Of a DNA stretch of 64,000 nucleotides, positions 36,895 to 45,420 are shown one piece after another. The stretch lies in the NCBI RefSeq assembly GCF_040372805.1, contig NZ_BAABWJ010000001.1, forward strand, positions 1,116,001 to 1,180,000, given 5' to 3'. Source of the DNA: Pseudoteredinibacter isoporae_A. GTDB taxonomy: Bacteria; Pseudomonadota; Gammaproteobacteria; Pseudomonadales; Cellvibrionaceae. How positions within the stretch are numbered: the stretch's first letter is position 1; each line of letters begins with the position of its first letter. A model generated the notes under the pieces. The model did not search any database, was not told where the DNA came from, and saw only the letters and a list, made by a program, of their open reading frames with translations. The position numbers were made by a program, and so were the translations under genes.

Positions 36895-37992
36895 ATGATC
36901 AGTATGAATTTATATGAAGACCATTTTTCGGCAAAAGATATGCGGAATATATGGTCGGAGTCTGAAACGATTCGCCTGTGGTTGTGGGTTGAGCAGCGCC
37001 TCGCCGCGCACCAGGCAGATTTAGGTGTAATTGACCCTCAGGTTGCGGCTTGTTTGGCAACGGTTTCCGCTGATTCTATTGATCGACAACAGCTGTCTGC
37101 CGATATGCAACGTGTTGGTAGACCCATTCTGGGTTTACTCAATCAGTTGCGAACTTTATTGCCAACGCATTTACAAGCGCAAGTGCACTTTGGCACAACC
37201 ACCCAAGACATCATGGACACCGCTGCGAATGTGCAAATAAGCCATTCGATTTCCTGGATCGAGACGACTATTGAAAGAATTGTTGATCAGTTGCTTGTGT
37301 TGGAGCGTCAGCATGCTCAACAGGATGTGATTGCTAGAACCAACGGACAATACGCCATGCCTATGCGTCTGAGTCAAAAATTTCAGGTTTGGCGATATGA
37401 GTTACTCCGACGTAAAGACTCGATCACGCAACTGCGCAGCACCGCGCTTTGTTTGCAATTGTCCGGACCCGTGGGAGATCAGCAATCTTTGGGGACCTGT
37501 GCAACAGAACTGCGGCGGCGAATGGCGAACGACTTGGGATTGCTTGTGCTTGATCCTCATTGGCAAAATGCCCGGGATGGATTAACCGAGCTTATCGGCT
37601 CAGTCGGCTTGTTAGCTGGCAGTCTGACCAAAATCTCGCACAACGTGAACTTACTGTCGTCATCGGACATTGGTGAGTTCCATGAACGCCAACTGGCGGG
37701 TGAAGGGTCTTCATCCTCAATGAAGCACAAACGCAACCAGCGTTGCTCTGAATTTGCAGAAGCCACCGCCCGATTGGCTCGGCAGTGTGCCGAACAGATG
37801 GGCGAGTTCTGTAATCATGAGCACGAACGCAACGGAGGCATGTGGATTGGCGAGTGGTACATCGTACCGAAGGTTTTTCTGCTGACCTCAGCCGCACTGC
37901 AATGGGTTGAAAAGATGCTGAGCAATATTGAGATCGACCGGGAAGCCATCAACTCGAACATCTCCAAACACCAGGAGCGCTTAAGGGTTTAG
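36895..37992 (+). CDS. Second fumarase/aspartase-superfamily lyase, cytoplasmic and short
   Basis: This 365-residue protein has no signal peptide. It shares the superfamily blocks with the exported lyase: HFGTTTQDIMDTAA, IARTNGQYAMP and a mobile loop SSSSMKHKRNQR near 270. In the loop the normal MP-x-K-x-N reads MKHKRNQ, so the conserved Pro is replaced by Lys. The protein ends about 80-100 residues earlier than usual (~450), so the C-terminal domain is missing. It follows tctA by 23 bases and probably acts on the imported compound. It could be a cycloisomerase or C-N lyase; its activity is unsure. Confidence 0.82.
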   Translation: MISMNLYEDHFSAKDMRNIWSESETIRLWLWVEQRLAAHQADLGVIDPQVAACLATVSADSIDRQQLSADMQRVGRPILGLLNQLRTLLPTHLQAQVHFGTTTQDIMDTAANVQISHSISWIETTIERIVDQLLVLERQHAQQDVIARTNGQYAMPMRLSQKFQVWRYELLRRKDSITQLRSTALCLQLSGPVGDQQSLGTCATELRRRMANDLGLLVLDPHWQNARDGLTELIGSVGLLAGSLTKISHNVNLLSSSDIGEFHERQLAGEGSSSSMKHKRNQRCSEFAEATARLARQCAEQMGEFCNHEHERNGGMWIGEWYIVPKVFLLTSAALQWVEKMLSNIEIDREAINSNISKHQERLRV

Positions 37993-38212
37993 TTATCCAG
38001 GCATGCAAGCACTTCGCTTTTATGTTCTCGAGCAAGCAGTCGATGCTTTCTTGATGAAGGCGTTGGATGAAGACGTTGCAGGGTGCCGGGGTAACGCCAT
38101 TCGCCATATCATGGTATCGTTATTGACATCGTGAGTGTGTTTTAAGTACCACATTTCTTACCTTGTCATTTGATCGTAAATGCAGAATAAATGCTAAAAG
38201 AGAATCACAGAT

Positions 38213-38788
38213 ATGGCTATTCCTATTCCTCATCGCCCGAGTGGCTTTCTTCTCGGTGACCCAGCGGCGGCCGTTACGCTAGACGCCTTTATCGACATAC
38301 AGTGCCCGCACTCGAGCGCAGCTTGGCCAACGCTAATGGCGGTGCTGGATCATTATCGAGGTAAATCCCTCAGTCTCAGGGTACACATGATCACTCTGAG
38401 CAATCACCGGCAAGCGTGGGATGTGAGTTTAGGACTGTTTGCTTTTTCAGAAGGGGACGCTGACAAGTTTAGAAATTTCGCCAGTTTCACGTATGAGCGT
38501 CAGGGGGAATTTTATAATTCGGAATTTCTACACAAAACCCATAACGACTTACGTGAGTTTGTAGCCGACCTGGCTCAAGAGCATGCGGATGTGAATCGCC
38601 AAGAATTTCTCAAGCGAATGGCAAGCAATGAGGTCTATATCGATGCCCGCACTCCAATTCGATATGCGGCCACCAAGTCTGTTTGGGCTACTCCCACATT
38701 CTTTGTGAATAACGGAGACAATGTACCCGTCGACCACAAATCCAAGCTTGATGATTGGAAGGCATTGATTGATCCATTGCTGGCTTAA
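38213..38788 (+). CDS. DsbA-like thioredoxin-fold protein with a single active-site Cys
   Basis: This 191-residue protein has the DsbA/thioredoxin_4 fold (AAVTLDAFIDIQCPHSSAAW and the cis-Pro stretch WATPTFFVNN). The active site is Cys31-Pro-His-Ser, so the second Cys of CxxC is replaced by Ser, which excludes normal disulfide oxidation. No signal peptide is visible. It could be a glutathione-dependent isomerase-like enzyme or a monothiol reductase. It lies 220 bases after the second lyase gene in the same direction, and a strong terminator follows. Confidence 0.75.
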   Translation: MAIPIPHRPSGFLLGDPAAAVTLDAFIDIQCPHSSAAWPTLMAVLDHYRGKSLSLRVHMITLSNHRQAWDVSLGLFAFSEGDADKFRNFASFTYERQGEFYNSEFLHKTHNDLREFVADLAQEHADVNRQEFLKRMASNEVYIDARTPIRYAATKSVWATPTFFVNNGDNVPVDHKSKLDDWKALIDPLLA

Positions 38789-38880
38789 GATTTTTGTAAG
38801 CAAATGGCAGAAGCAATCATCAGTTGATTCGAGGAGCTGATATTGTGTTAGAACAATGTAATCTTGATCAGAACACTTCC

Positions 38881-38915
38881 ATAAAAAAGACCGCATTATG
38901 TGCGGCCTTTTTTAT
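38881..38915. terminator. Bidirectional terminator
   Basis: A 15-base stem (ATAAAAAAGACCGCA with its complement, one mismatch) around a 5-base loop, flanked by A and T runs on the two sides. It closes the uptake/lyase region. A second hairpin (TATCGTGC/GCACGATA) lies at 38978-39004 near the end of the convergent membrane-protein gene. Confidence 0.8.
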
Positions 38916-39060
38916 ACGGTGAACGCTGAGAACAAGATATCGTTTGATATGTTCTTGGCGCTGAGCCTGCTTACTCTTATCGTGCCTACCCTGTCAGCAC
39001 GATATGCCCCTAAAAGTCTTCCTGTCCAAGAGTAATCAGTCGTTAACTTATCGCGTACGG

Positions 39061-39666
39061 TTAAGCTTTGCGAGCCGCGTTGATCAAGCAGAATGCCAAA
39101 AATAATGTCGCCAACATACCGGAAGTTCCCGCCACACCGGAGGGTAAAAACCCTTCACGCCCAAAGGTGATTAAAATGGCATTGGAGAGAATAGCGATAC
39201 CCCCCAAGAGTGCTGTCAAGCCGCCTAACATTCTTTTTCCTTCTGACAGGGTCGCCATCCCAAAAACAAGTGCTGCAAAACCCAGCAATAATTTTGCGGC
39301 GTAGTAGATCATAAAGGATAGGGCCACTACACCACCTAAAGCAGGCTTCAGTTCTTCAATTTGAGAGGCGGACTCGTTGAAGGTGCCAAACATAGTCACG
39401 CCGACAGCGACTTGAATCACATTAAGCACGGCGCTGAAGGTAATTGCAGACCAGCCTATTTGCTCGCTCTTGAGTTGGACCATTGCTGCGCCTGAAAACG
39501 CAATTAGAATGGTAAACAACAAACCTTCCAGTCCCCAAAAAAACTGCCTGGACAGTTTGATTTCAGATACGTAAAGGGCGGTGAAGATTGCTTGCGTTAA
39601 AGCCAGTACCAACAATAGATACGCTACGATTTCTACCGTTCTTCTATTCGTAAAACTCATATTCAT
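39061..39666 (-). CDS. Unknown integral membrane protein
   Basis: This 201-residue protein has about six hydrophobic segments (for example VAYLLLVLALTQAIFTALYV, FFWGLEGLLFTILIAFSGAA and GLTALLGGIAILSNAILITF). I know no function for the family. It stands alone, transcribed away from the aminotransferase region, and no motif for a substrate or cofactor is visible. Confidence 0.7.
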   Translation of the reverse strand: MNMSFTNRRTVEIVAYLLLVLALTQAIFTALYVSEIKLSRQFFWGLEGLLFTILIAFSGAAMVQLKSEQIGWSAITFSAVLNVIQVAVGVTMFGTFNESASQIEELKPALGGVVALSFMIYYAAKLLLGFAALVFGMATLSEGKRMLGGLTALLGGIAILSNAILITFGREGFLPSGVAGTSGMLATLFLAFCLINAARKA

Positions 39667-39946
39667 GCCTGTGATAGTTTTGTGATGATTCTGTGATAAA
39701 TGTTCGCCGAAACGACGGCTTTTAGGAGTTCAGCACTCTATCATGAATTTGAGATAAATCGTTTAAGGACTGAGGCAGGCCGAGAATTTATATCGTCGAA
39801 TACGATGCAGGCTGACTTACGATCAGATAACTGAGCGAGGCCAAGACCTTCTCGCAGAATAACCATGCAACCCAGGAAAAACAGCACGGCCTGAAGGGTT
39901 TACGCTTAGGGCCATTGTCTCTGAAGTGTCCTCATGAGAACGCTCA

Positions 39947-41152
39947 TCAGTTTGTGGGAAATACACTATTGTTTTTTAATTGCTTCAGCTCGGTAAAACA
40001 TCTCACGATGCGATTGCAGGCATCAAGAAGTTCAGCCTTACTGACACAGAGGCTTATGCGTAGGTGCCCAGCCGCGCTCTTGCCGAAAGCTTCTCCAGCC
40101 AAAGCGGAAACGCCATAGTTTCTCAGCAGCTGACTTGAAAACTCTTGCGCAGATAATCCGCTTTTTCGAATATCCACCATCAAAAACATGCCGCCGCGAG
40201 GCAGTCCGCAGTGTAAATCGGGTACGCTGTTAAGCTTTTTGTGAGCAAGATCTCGTCGAGATCGATATACATCTGCCATGGGTTTGCAGATGTGCTCAGA
40301 AGAGTTCAACGCTAAGATAGCTGCCTTTTGTATAAAAGTGGGGCAGCCATACAGCATGCAGGTCACCATATTGCAGACATGCTGGATAAACAGCTCCGGG
40401 CCGACAAGCCAGCCAAGGCGCCAACCCGACATCGCGTGTGATTTAGATAAGCTGTTTACGATGATGCAACGGTTTGCAAGCGTGGGTATGTTCAAGGCAC
40501 AGTTGTGCTCACCTTCATAAACAAGTGATGCGTATACTTCGTCTGATATCAGCCATAGATCATGTGCTTCGCAAAGCTCGCCTATCTGTTGCCATTCCTC
40601 TTTGGATATACAACGCCCGGTTGGATTATGGGGCGATGTCAGAAGAATCGCTTTGCTACGAGGGCTTATGGCTTCTTCCAGCTTATCGATATCAAGACGA
40701 AAATTCTGATCTGGGTCCATTGGAACATTTACAATGTTTGCGCCGGTTGCACCAATAACTGCCTCATAGGTAACGTAGGTGGGCTCAGGAACAATGATCT
40801 CGTCGCCGGGATCCAGTAGGCAGTGCGCGGCGCAGTAGAGCGCACATTGTGCCCCTGCGAGAATAATGACGTTGTCAGGCCCTACGGGCTGTGCGGCGTG
40901 TTTGCTGTACAAAGAGGCAAGTGTTGAGCGCAACTCTTTATCGCCCATAAATTCAGCATAATGGGTATCGCCTGCTTTCAGGCTTTGAATTGCGGCATCT
41001 ACAATTATGTTTGAGGTATCGAAATCCGGGTCGCCAATCGACAGAAGGATGATATCTTCGCCGTTATTTAAACGCTCTGTCGCTTCATCATGGATCTTCC
41101 AGGCTTCGGCGCCCTCACCGGAAATTCGAGAGGTAAAATTGGAGTATTTCAT
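39947..41152 (-). CDS. Class I/II PLP-dependent aminotransferase
   Basis: From the ATG at 41152 the protein is 401 residues, normal for the family; the frame is open a further 47 codons without support. Fold-type I motifs are SIGDPDFDTSN, AQCALYCAAHCLLDPGDEII, LLTSPHNPTGRC, LISDEVYASLVY and the PLP-lysine motif SLSKSHAMSGWRLGW. It moves an amino group between an amino acid and a keto acid in the cytosol. It is divergent from the LuxR-type gene at 41326, which may regulate it together with the NhaC/amidohydrolase genes. Confidence 0.9.
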   Translation of the reverse strand: MKYSNFTSRISGEGAEAWKIHDEATERLNNGEDIILLSIGDPDFDTSNIIVDAAIQSLKAGDTHYAEFMGDKELRSTLASLYSKHAAQPVGPDNVIILAGAQCALYCAAHCLLDPGDEIIVPEPTYVTYEAVIGATGANIVNVPMDPDQNFRLDIDKLEEAISPRSKAILLTSPHNPTGRCISKEEWQQIGELCEAHDLWLISDEVYASLVYEGEHNCALNIPTLANRCIIVNSLSKSHAMSGWRLGWLVGPELFIQHVCNMVTCMLYGCPTFIQKAAILALNSSEHICKPMADVYRSRRDLAHKKLNSVPDLHCGLPRGGMFLMVDIRKSGLSAQEFSSQLLRNYGVSALAGEAFGKSAAGHLRISLCVSKAELLDACNRIVRCFTELKQLKNNSVFPTN

Positions 41153-41325
41153 TGATTGTATCTTGCCAATGCATTTTAAGTCTGAATTAATTGAGGTGAG
41201 CTTAAAGGAGAGGGGGCATCGATAGTACCCTCTTGTTGGAGGGGTTGCTCTCATGATTGTCGAGAGGCTTCCGCTAAGCTTGATGTTACGCACAGTTAGC
41301 CACTCTAATCCAGGTTAAGAATCAT

Positions 41326-42216
41326 ATGAATAACGGGGACGCTCCACCGGCAGGCAACGACGTAATTAATGGCTTTCCGTCTTCGGAGGGCTTACTCGGT
41401 CTTTCAGGGATTATCTCTGAACTGTTCATGGACTTGGGGACAGATGGCTTTTATCAAAGTCTTATTGGGGCCGTGAACAAACTCATCCCTGTCGATAGCT
41501 CGGTTGTGTTGTTATTCAGTCCGGGAGAAAAGCCGGCCATTTTGTATGATGCGGTTTATCCGGGCGAAAAAGAATATTTCTATGAAGCGTATCTTGGCGG
41601 GGCATACTTATTGAGTCCGCTCTATCGGAATTATCAGTCGATGAACGCCGGTTTCTATCGCCTGGAATCCCTGGTCAGTGAAAAGTTTGTCGAGAGTGAT
41701 TTCTATAAAGCCTACTACAGTAGTGCGGATTTGGTCGATGAAGCTAACTACCTGATCAGGATAGATGCTGATACGGCAGTCGTGGTTTCATTCGGGCGTA
41801 TACAGATTCAGCGAAAATTTTCCGCTGTGGAGTTGGAACGTATGCATGTTTTGGAAGCGGTGTTTCGGTCTGCCGTGTTAAAGCATGTGTCCCTGGTGGA
41901 TTTATCCTTACCGGAGCGTGGGGCCGCAAAGCAGGTACATCAACAGCTCAAATCGGCTTTTTCAATGTTTGGTTCTTCGGTTCTCACGCAAAGGGAACAT
42001 CAGGTGCTGCAGCTTATTTTAGAGGGGCAGTCCTCCAAATCTTCCGCGAGGATTTTAGACATTTCGCCGGCTACCGAGAAAGGCCACAGAAAGAATATTT
42101 ACGCAAAATTAAAGGTCGCATCACAGGCCGAGGTCTTCTCCCTGTTCATCAGGGTTATTTCCAGCATCGAGCTCGATACGCAATCGGACCCATTAGCTCA
42201 GTACTTAGGCCAGTAG
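41326..42216 (+). CDS. LuxR-type HTH transcriptional regulator
   Basis: This 296-residue protein ends in a LuxR helix-turn-helix (LTQREHQVLQLILEGQSSKS, then ARILDISPATEKGHRKNIYA, about residues 218-275). The first 200 residues do not match the autoinducer-binding or receiver domains as far as I can tell and may sense a metabolite. It lies between the divergent aminotransferase gene and the NhaC gene, so it is the probable regulator of this group. Confidence 0.85.
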   Translation: MNNGDAPPAGNDVINGFPSSEGLLGLSGIISELFMDLGTDGFYQSLIGAVNKLIPVDSSVVLLFSPGEKPAILYDAVYPGEKEYFYEAYLGGAYLLSPLYRNYQSMNAGFYRLESLVSEKFVESDFYKAYYSSADLVDEANYLIRIDADTAVVVSFGRIQIQRKFSAVELERMHVLEAVFRSAVLKHVSLVDLSLPERGAAKQVHQQLKSAFSMFGSSVLTQREHQVLQLILEGQSSKSSARILDISPATEKGHRKNIYAKLKVASQAEVFSLFIRVISSIELDTQSDPLAQYLGQ

Positions 42217-42258
42217 TCTTCTTCGTCAACACACATTCCAACATCGAATCTTCCTTAG

Positions 42259-42276
42259 CCCATCCTTTTGGATGGG
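42259..42276 (+). other. Hairpin in the 267-base gap upstream of the NhaC gene
   Basis: CCCATCC TTTT GGATGGG is a perfect 7-base stem with a 4-base loop, 43 bases after the LuxR-type gene. It lacks a T run, so it is not a classical terminator. It could be an RNA-end stabiliser or a leader structure. Confidence 0.4.
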
Positions 42277-42483
42277 AGCTTCCCCCTCCAATAGGGTGTA
42301 TTTATCCGATGCCCGCTGTGTGAGTATTTCGAGTACAGCTCCACGCAAAAATATAACGAATAGATGTGCTCTAGTTTAGAGATACTGGATGGCGTGGCTT
42401 CTATAGCGCCCCTGGCTTTCGTGTACAGCTAAAACTCTGCTTATGTACTCATTCCAACACAAACCACATCTTCACAGGCTATC

Positions 42484-43953
42484 ATGAATATGACCAGAGA
42501 CACTGTAGTGTCATCGGAAGAAGAAAGTGCTCCGAGTATGCTGGACTCAGTGCTCTCTGTTTTACTGCTCGTTGTGTTGCTCGCTTCTTCTGTGTATTTG
42601 TTTGGAACCGAGTCATCTTACGGTGGAAACCAGGCGGCCTTGAGTATTGCGGCCTTTGTTGTATCGCTGATCGGCTTGAAAAATGGCATCCCCTGGAGGG
42701 AGATCGAGGCTTCAATTATCGGCGGTGTGTCGACGTCGATTTCCGCTATATTGATTCTATTGCTTGTGGGTGCTCTTGTGGGCAGTTGGGTTTTATCGGG
42801 CACAATACCGGCATTGGTTTATTGGGGTGGAAGCTTATTGGATCCTGCATTGTTCTATATGAGCGCCTGCATCCTGTGTGCCATGATTTCAATAAGTGTT
42901 GGCAGTTCATGGACCACGGCGGCAACGATGGGTGTCGGGCTGATTGGTGTGTCCTTGAGCCTGGATCTCTCACCCGAAGTTACCGCTGGTGCGATCATAT
43001 CCGGTGCTTATTTTGGTGACAAAATGTCACCGCTTTCAGAAACAACAAACATGGCTTCTGCTGTAACAGGCGTCGATCTCTTTACGCATATCAAGCATAT
43101 GATGTGGACGACTGTGCCATCCATGCTGATCGCGATCGTATATTTCTATGTGCTGGGCATGAGTGCCGATGTGTCGATGGTCGATGCCAAAGTCAAAGAG
43201 AATTTGTCCCTAATTGAAGAGCATTTTTATATTGGGTTTCCCGTTTTCCTTCCGATAGTCGTTGTGCTCTTTTTATCAATCAAAGGCGTTCCTGCTTTAG
43301 CGTCTATTGCACTGGGTGTGTTGAGTGGAATTCTTACCGCAGTAGTCTTTCAGGGAAGTGCCTTACAAGGTATGAGTACGGCCAGTTCTGATGTTTATTT
43401 TATGGGCTACTTGGCAAGCATTTTTCACACAATGTCCAACGGTTATCAAGTTGAAACAGGGTCGGAGCTTGTTAATAGCTTGCTTAATCGGGGCGGCATG
43501 TCATCAATGCTGAACACCGTATGGTTGATCGTTGTTGCTATGGTTTATGGGGCGGTGCTCGAAAGAGTTGGAATAATGAAAGTGATACTCAAATTAATCA
43601 TAGATAAATCAAAGTCGACAGGAAGTTTGATTTTTTCGACATTGCTAACCTGCCTGGGTATCAATTTACTAACCGGTGATCAGTACATGGCCATCACGCT
43701 TTCTGGTCGAATGTACAAGCTGGAATTCAAAAAACGACATTTAAAACCTGAAAGCCTGTCACGAACGGTTGAAGACTCTGCCACTATTACCTCTCCACTT
43801 ATTCCCTGGAATACCTGTGGTGCTTATATGTCGGCGACCTTAGGCGTTGTGACACTTTCTTATCTTCCGCATTGCATTTTTAATATTTTGTGCCCCGTCA
43901 TGTCTTGCCTGTTTGGCTATACAGGATTCAAAGTGTCGAAAGAATCAGTGTGA
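42484..43953 (+). CDS. NhaC-family Na+/H+ antiporter or related organic-ion exchanger
   Basis: This 489-residue protein has about twelve membrane segments. NhaC motifs are GSSWTTAATMGVGLIGVS, GAYFGDKMSPLSETTNMAS and, near the end, DSATITSPLIPWNTCGAYM. NhaC proteins exchange Na+ (or malate/lactate in some members) for H+. Beside an amidohydrolase, an aminotransferase and an acyl-CoA synthetase it may instead import a substrate of that pathway. This is inferred from the neighbours only. Confidence 0.88.
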   Translation: MNMTRDTVVSSEEESAPSMLDSVLSVLLLVVLLASSVYLFGTESSYGGNQAALSIAAFVVSLIGLKNGIPWREIEASIIGGVSTSISAILILLLVGALVGSWVLSGTIPALVYWGGSLLDPALFYMSACILCAMISISVGSSWTTAATMGVGLIGVSLSLDLSPEVTAGAIISGAYFGDKMSPLSETTNMASAVTGVDLFTHIKHMMWTTVPSMLIAIVYFYVLGMSADVSMVDAKVKENLSLIEEHFYIGFPVFLPIVVVLFLSIKGVPALASIALGVLSGILTAVVFQGSALQGMSTASSDVYFMGYLASIFHTMSNGYQVETGSELVNSLLNRGGMSSMLNTVWLIVVAMVYGAVLERVGIMKVILKLIIDKSKSTGSLIFSTLLTCLGINLLTGDQYMAITLSGRMYKLEFKKRHLKPESLSRTVEDSATITSPLIPWNTCGAYMSATLGVVTLSYLPHCIFNILCPVMSCLFGYTGFKVSKESV

Positions 43954-44032
43954 AAAGGTTTGCGTAGCCTTGTAAAACTATCGTGTCGATCGAAATTTTT
44001 GAATTGATCACTAATCTTGTTAAGAGATCCTT

Positions 44033-45370
44033 ATGAAACTTTATTTAAATCTATTTGCTAAGAGTTTGTTTGCCATGGTTCTTCTGAACGCAGTGAGCCT
44101 TAATTCTGCGGCAGACTCTCAAAAAATTCTCATAAACAATGTTTCCATATTCGATGGTACGAATGAGGAAATAGTTGAAAACCGATCGGTTCTCATTCAT
44201 GGCGACAGCATCGTCGAAGTGTCTGAGGCCAAAGAAACCGTTCCTGATGAGATTCGTGTCATTGATGCCGCTAACAGGGTTTTAATGCCAGGTTTGATAG
44301 ACGCTCATTGGCATGCCTTTTTGGCCGCTACGCCGTTCTCAAATATATATAAAGCCAAAACCTCATACTTGCATTTAGTGGCCGCGGAGGAAGCCAGAAA
44401 AACTCTGATGAGGGGTGTGACGACCGTTCGGGATGTCGGTGGTCCGGTGTTTGGGCTAAAACGCGCAATCGATCAAGGGGTGACGAGTGGCCCTAGAATT
44501 TACCCTTCCGGCGCTATTGTGTCTCAAACCTCAGGTCATGGAGATTTTCGTCAAGCGAATGAAGCCCACCCTCATTTTGGTGGCCATCATGGCCCGGCGG
44601 CTGAAATTGGTTTTGCTTTGATTGCTGATGGAGTTGCCGAAGTAAAAGCCGCCGTAAGAGAGCAGTTAAAGAATGGTGCCGCTCACATAAAATTGATGGC
44701 GGGCGGTGGAGTGTCTTCAGAATATGATCCCTTGGATGTGACGCAATATTCGATAGAAGAGTTGAAAGCAGCTGTTGATAGTGCGGAAGATTGGGGCACC
44801 TATGTCATGGTGCATGCTTACACCCCGAGGGCTGTTAACCGAGCGATAGATGCCGGTGTAAAAGTCATTGAACACGGCCATCTGTTGGATAAAAAAACCT
44901 TGAAACGGATGGCAAAAAAAGGTGTTTGGTTAAGTACTCAACCTTTTTTTGAATGCAGCGATCCACTTCTGTCGCCTGAGCAGAACCGAAAGTTGTCTGG
45001 TGTGTGCGAAGGCAGTAAAAAAATATATAAAATGTCGAATGAGGTTTCTGGCTTAAAGGTGGCCTGGGGAACCGATCTACTTCAATCGTCTGATTTTAGT
45101 AAGTTACAAGTACAAAAGTTAGTTGATTTGAAGGCGTATTACTCGTCATTTGAGTTGCTCAAAATGGCAACGGGGGGAAACGCAGAGTTACTGGGGCTTA
45201 CAGGAAAAAGAAACCCTTATCCTAAGAAGCTGGGTGTAATTCAAGAGGGCGCCTATGCGGACCTATTGCTGGTTGATGGCAATCCTATGGAAAGTATTGA
45301 GCTTCTCGCCGATAAAGAAAACCTTCTGATGATTGTCAAAAATGGAATTGTTTACAAAAACACATTGTAA
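44033..45370 (+). CDS. Secreted metal-dependent amidohydrolase
   Basis: This 445-residue protein has a signal peptide (FAMVLLNAVSLNSAA). The amidohydrolase-superfamily metal ligands are complete: HWH in GLIDAHWHAF, the carboxylated-Lys site HIKLMAGGGV, VMVHAY, IEHGHLL and WGTDLLQ. Relatives cleave peptide-like or cyclic amides (imidazolonepropionase-like and prolidase-like enzymes). It should act in the periplasm, releasing an amino-acid-like product that the adjacent NhaC-type carrier and aminotransferase could handle. It lies 79 bases after the NhaC-type gene. Confidence 0.88.
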   Translation: MKLYLNLFAKSLFAMVLLNAVSLNSAADSQKILINNVSIFDGTNEEIVENRSVLIHGDSIVEVSEAKETVPDEIRVIDAANRVLMPGLIDAHWHAFLAATPFSNIYKAKTSYLHLVAAEEARKTLMRGVTTVRDVGGPVFGLKRAIDQGVTSGPRIYPSGAIVSQTSGHGDFRQANEAHPHFGGHHGPAAEIGFALIADGVAEVKAAVREQLKNGAAHIKLMAGGGVSSEYDPLDVTQYSIEELKAAVDSAEDWGTYVMVHAYTPRAVNRAIDAGVKVIEHGHLLDKKTLKRMAKKGVWLSTQPFFECSDPLLSPEQNRKLSGVCEGSKKIYKMSNEVSGLKVAWGTDLLQSSDFSKLQVQKLVDLKAYYSSFELLKMATGGNAELLGLTGKRNPYPKKLGVIQEGAYADLLLVDGNPMESIELLADKENLLMIVKNGIVYKNTL

Positions 45371-45420
45371 CTGCGATCAGTTCGAAGAAAACAAGGTAAT
45401 GGCCAGGGTATAGGAGAGAA

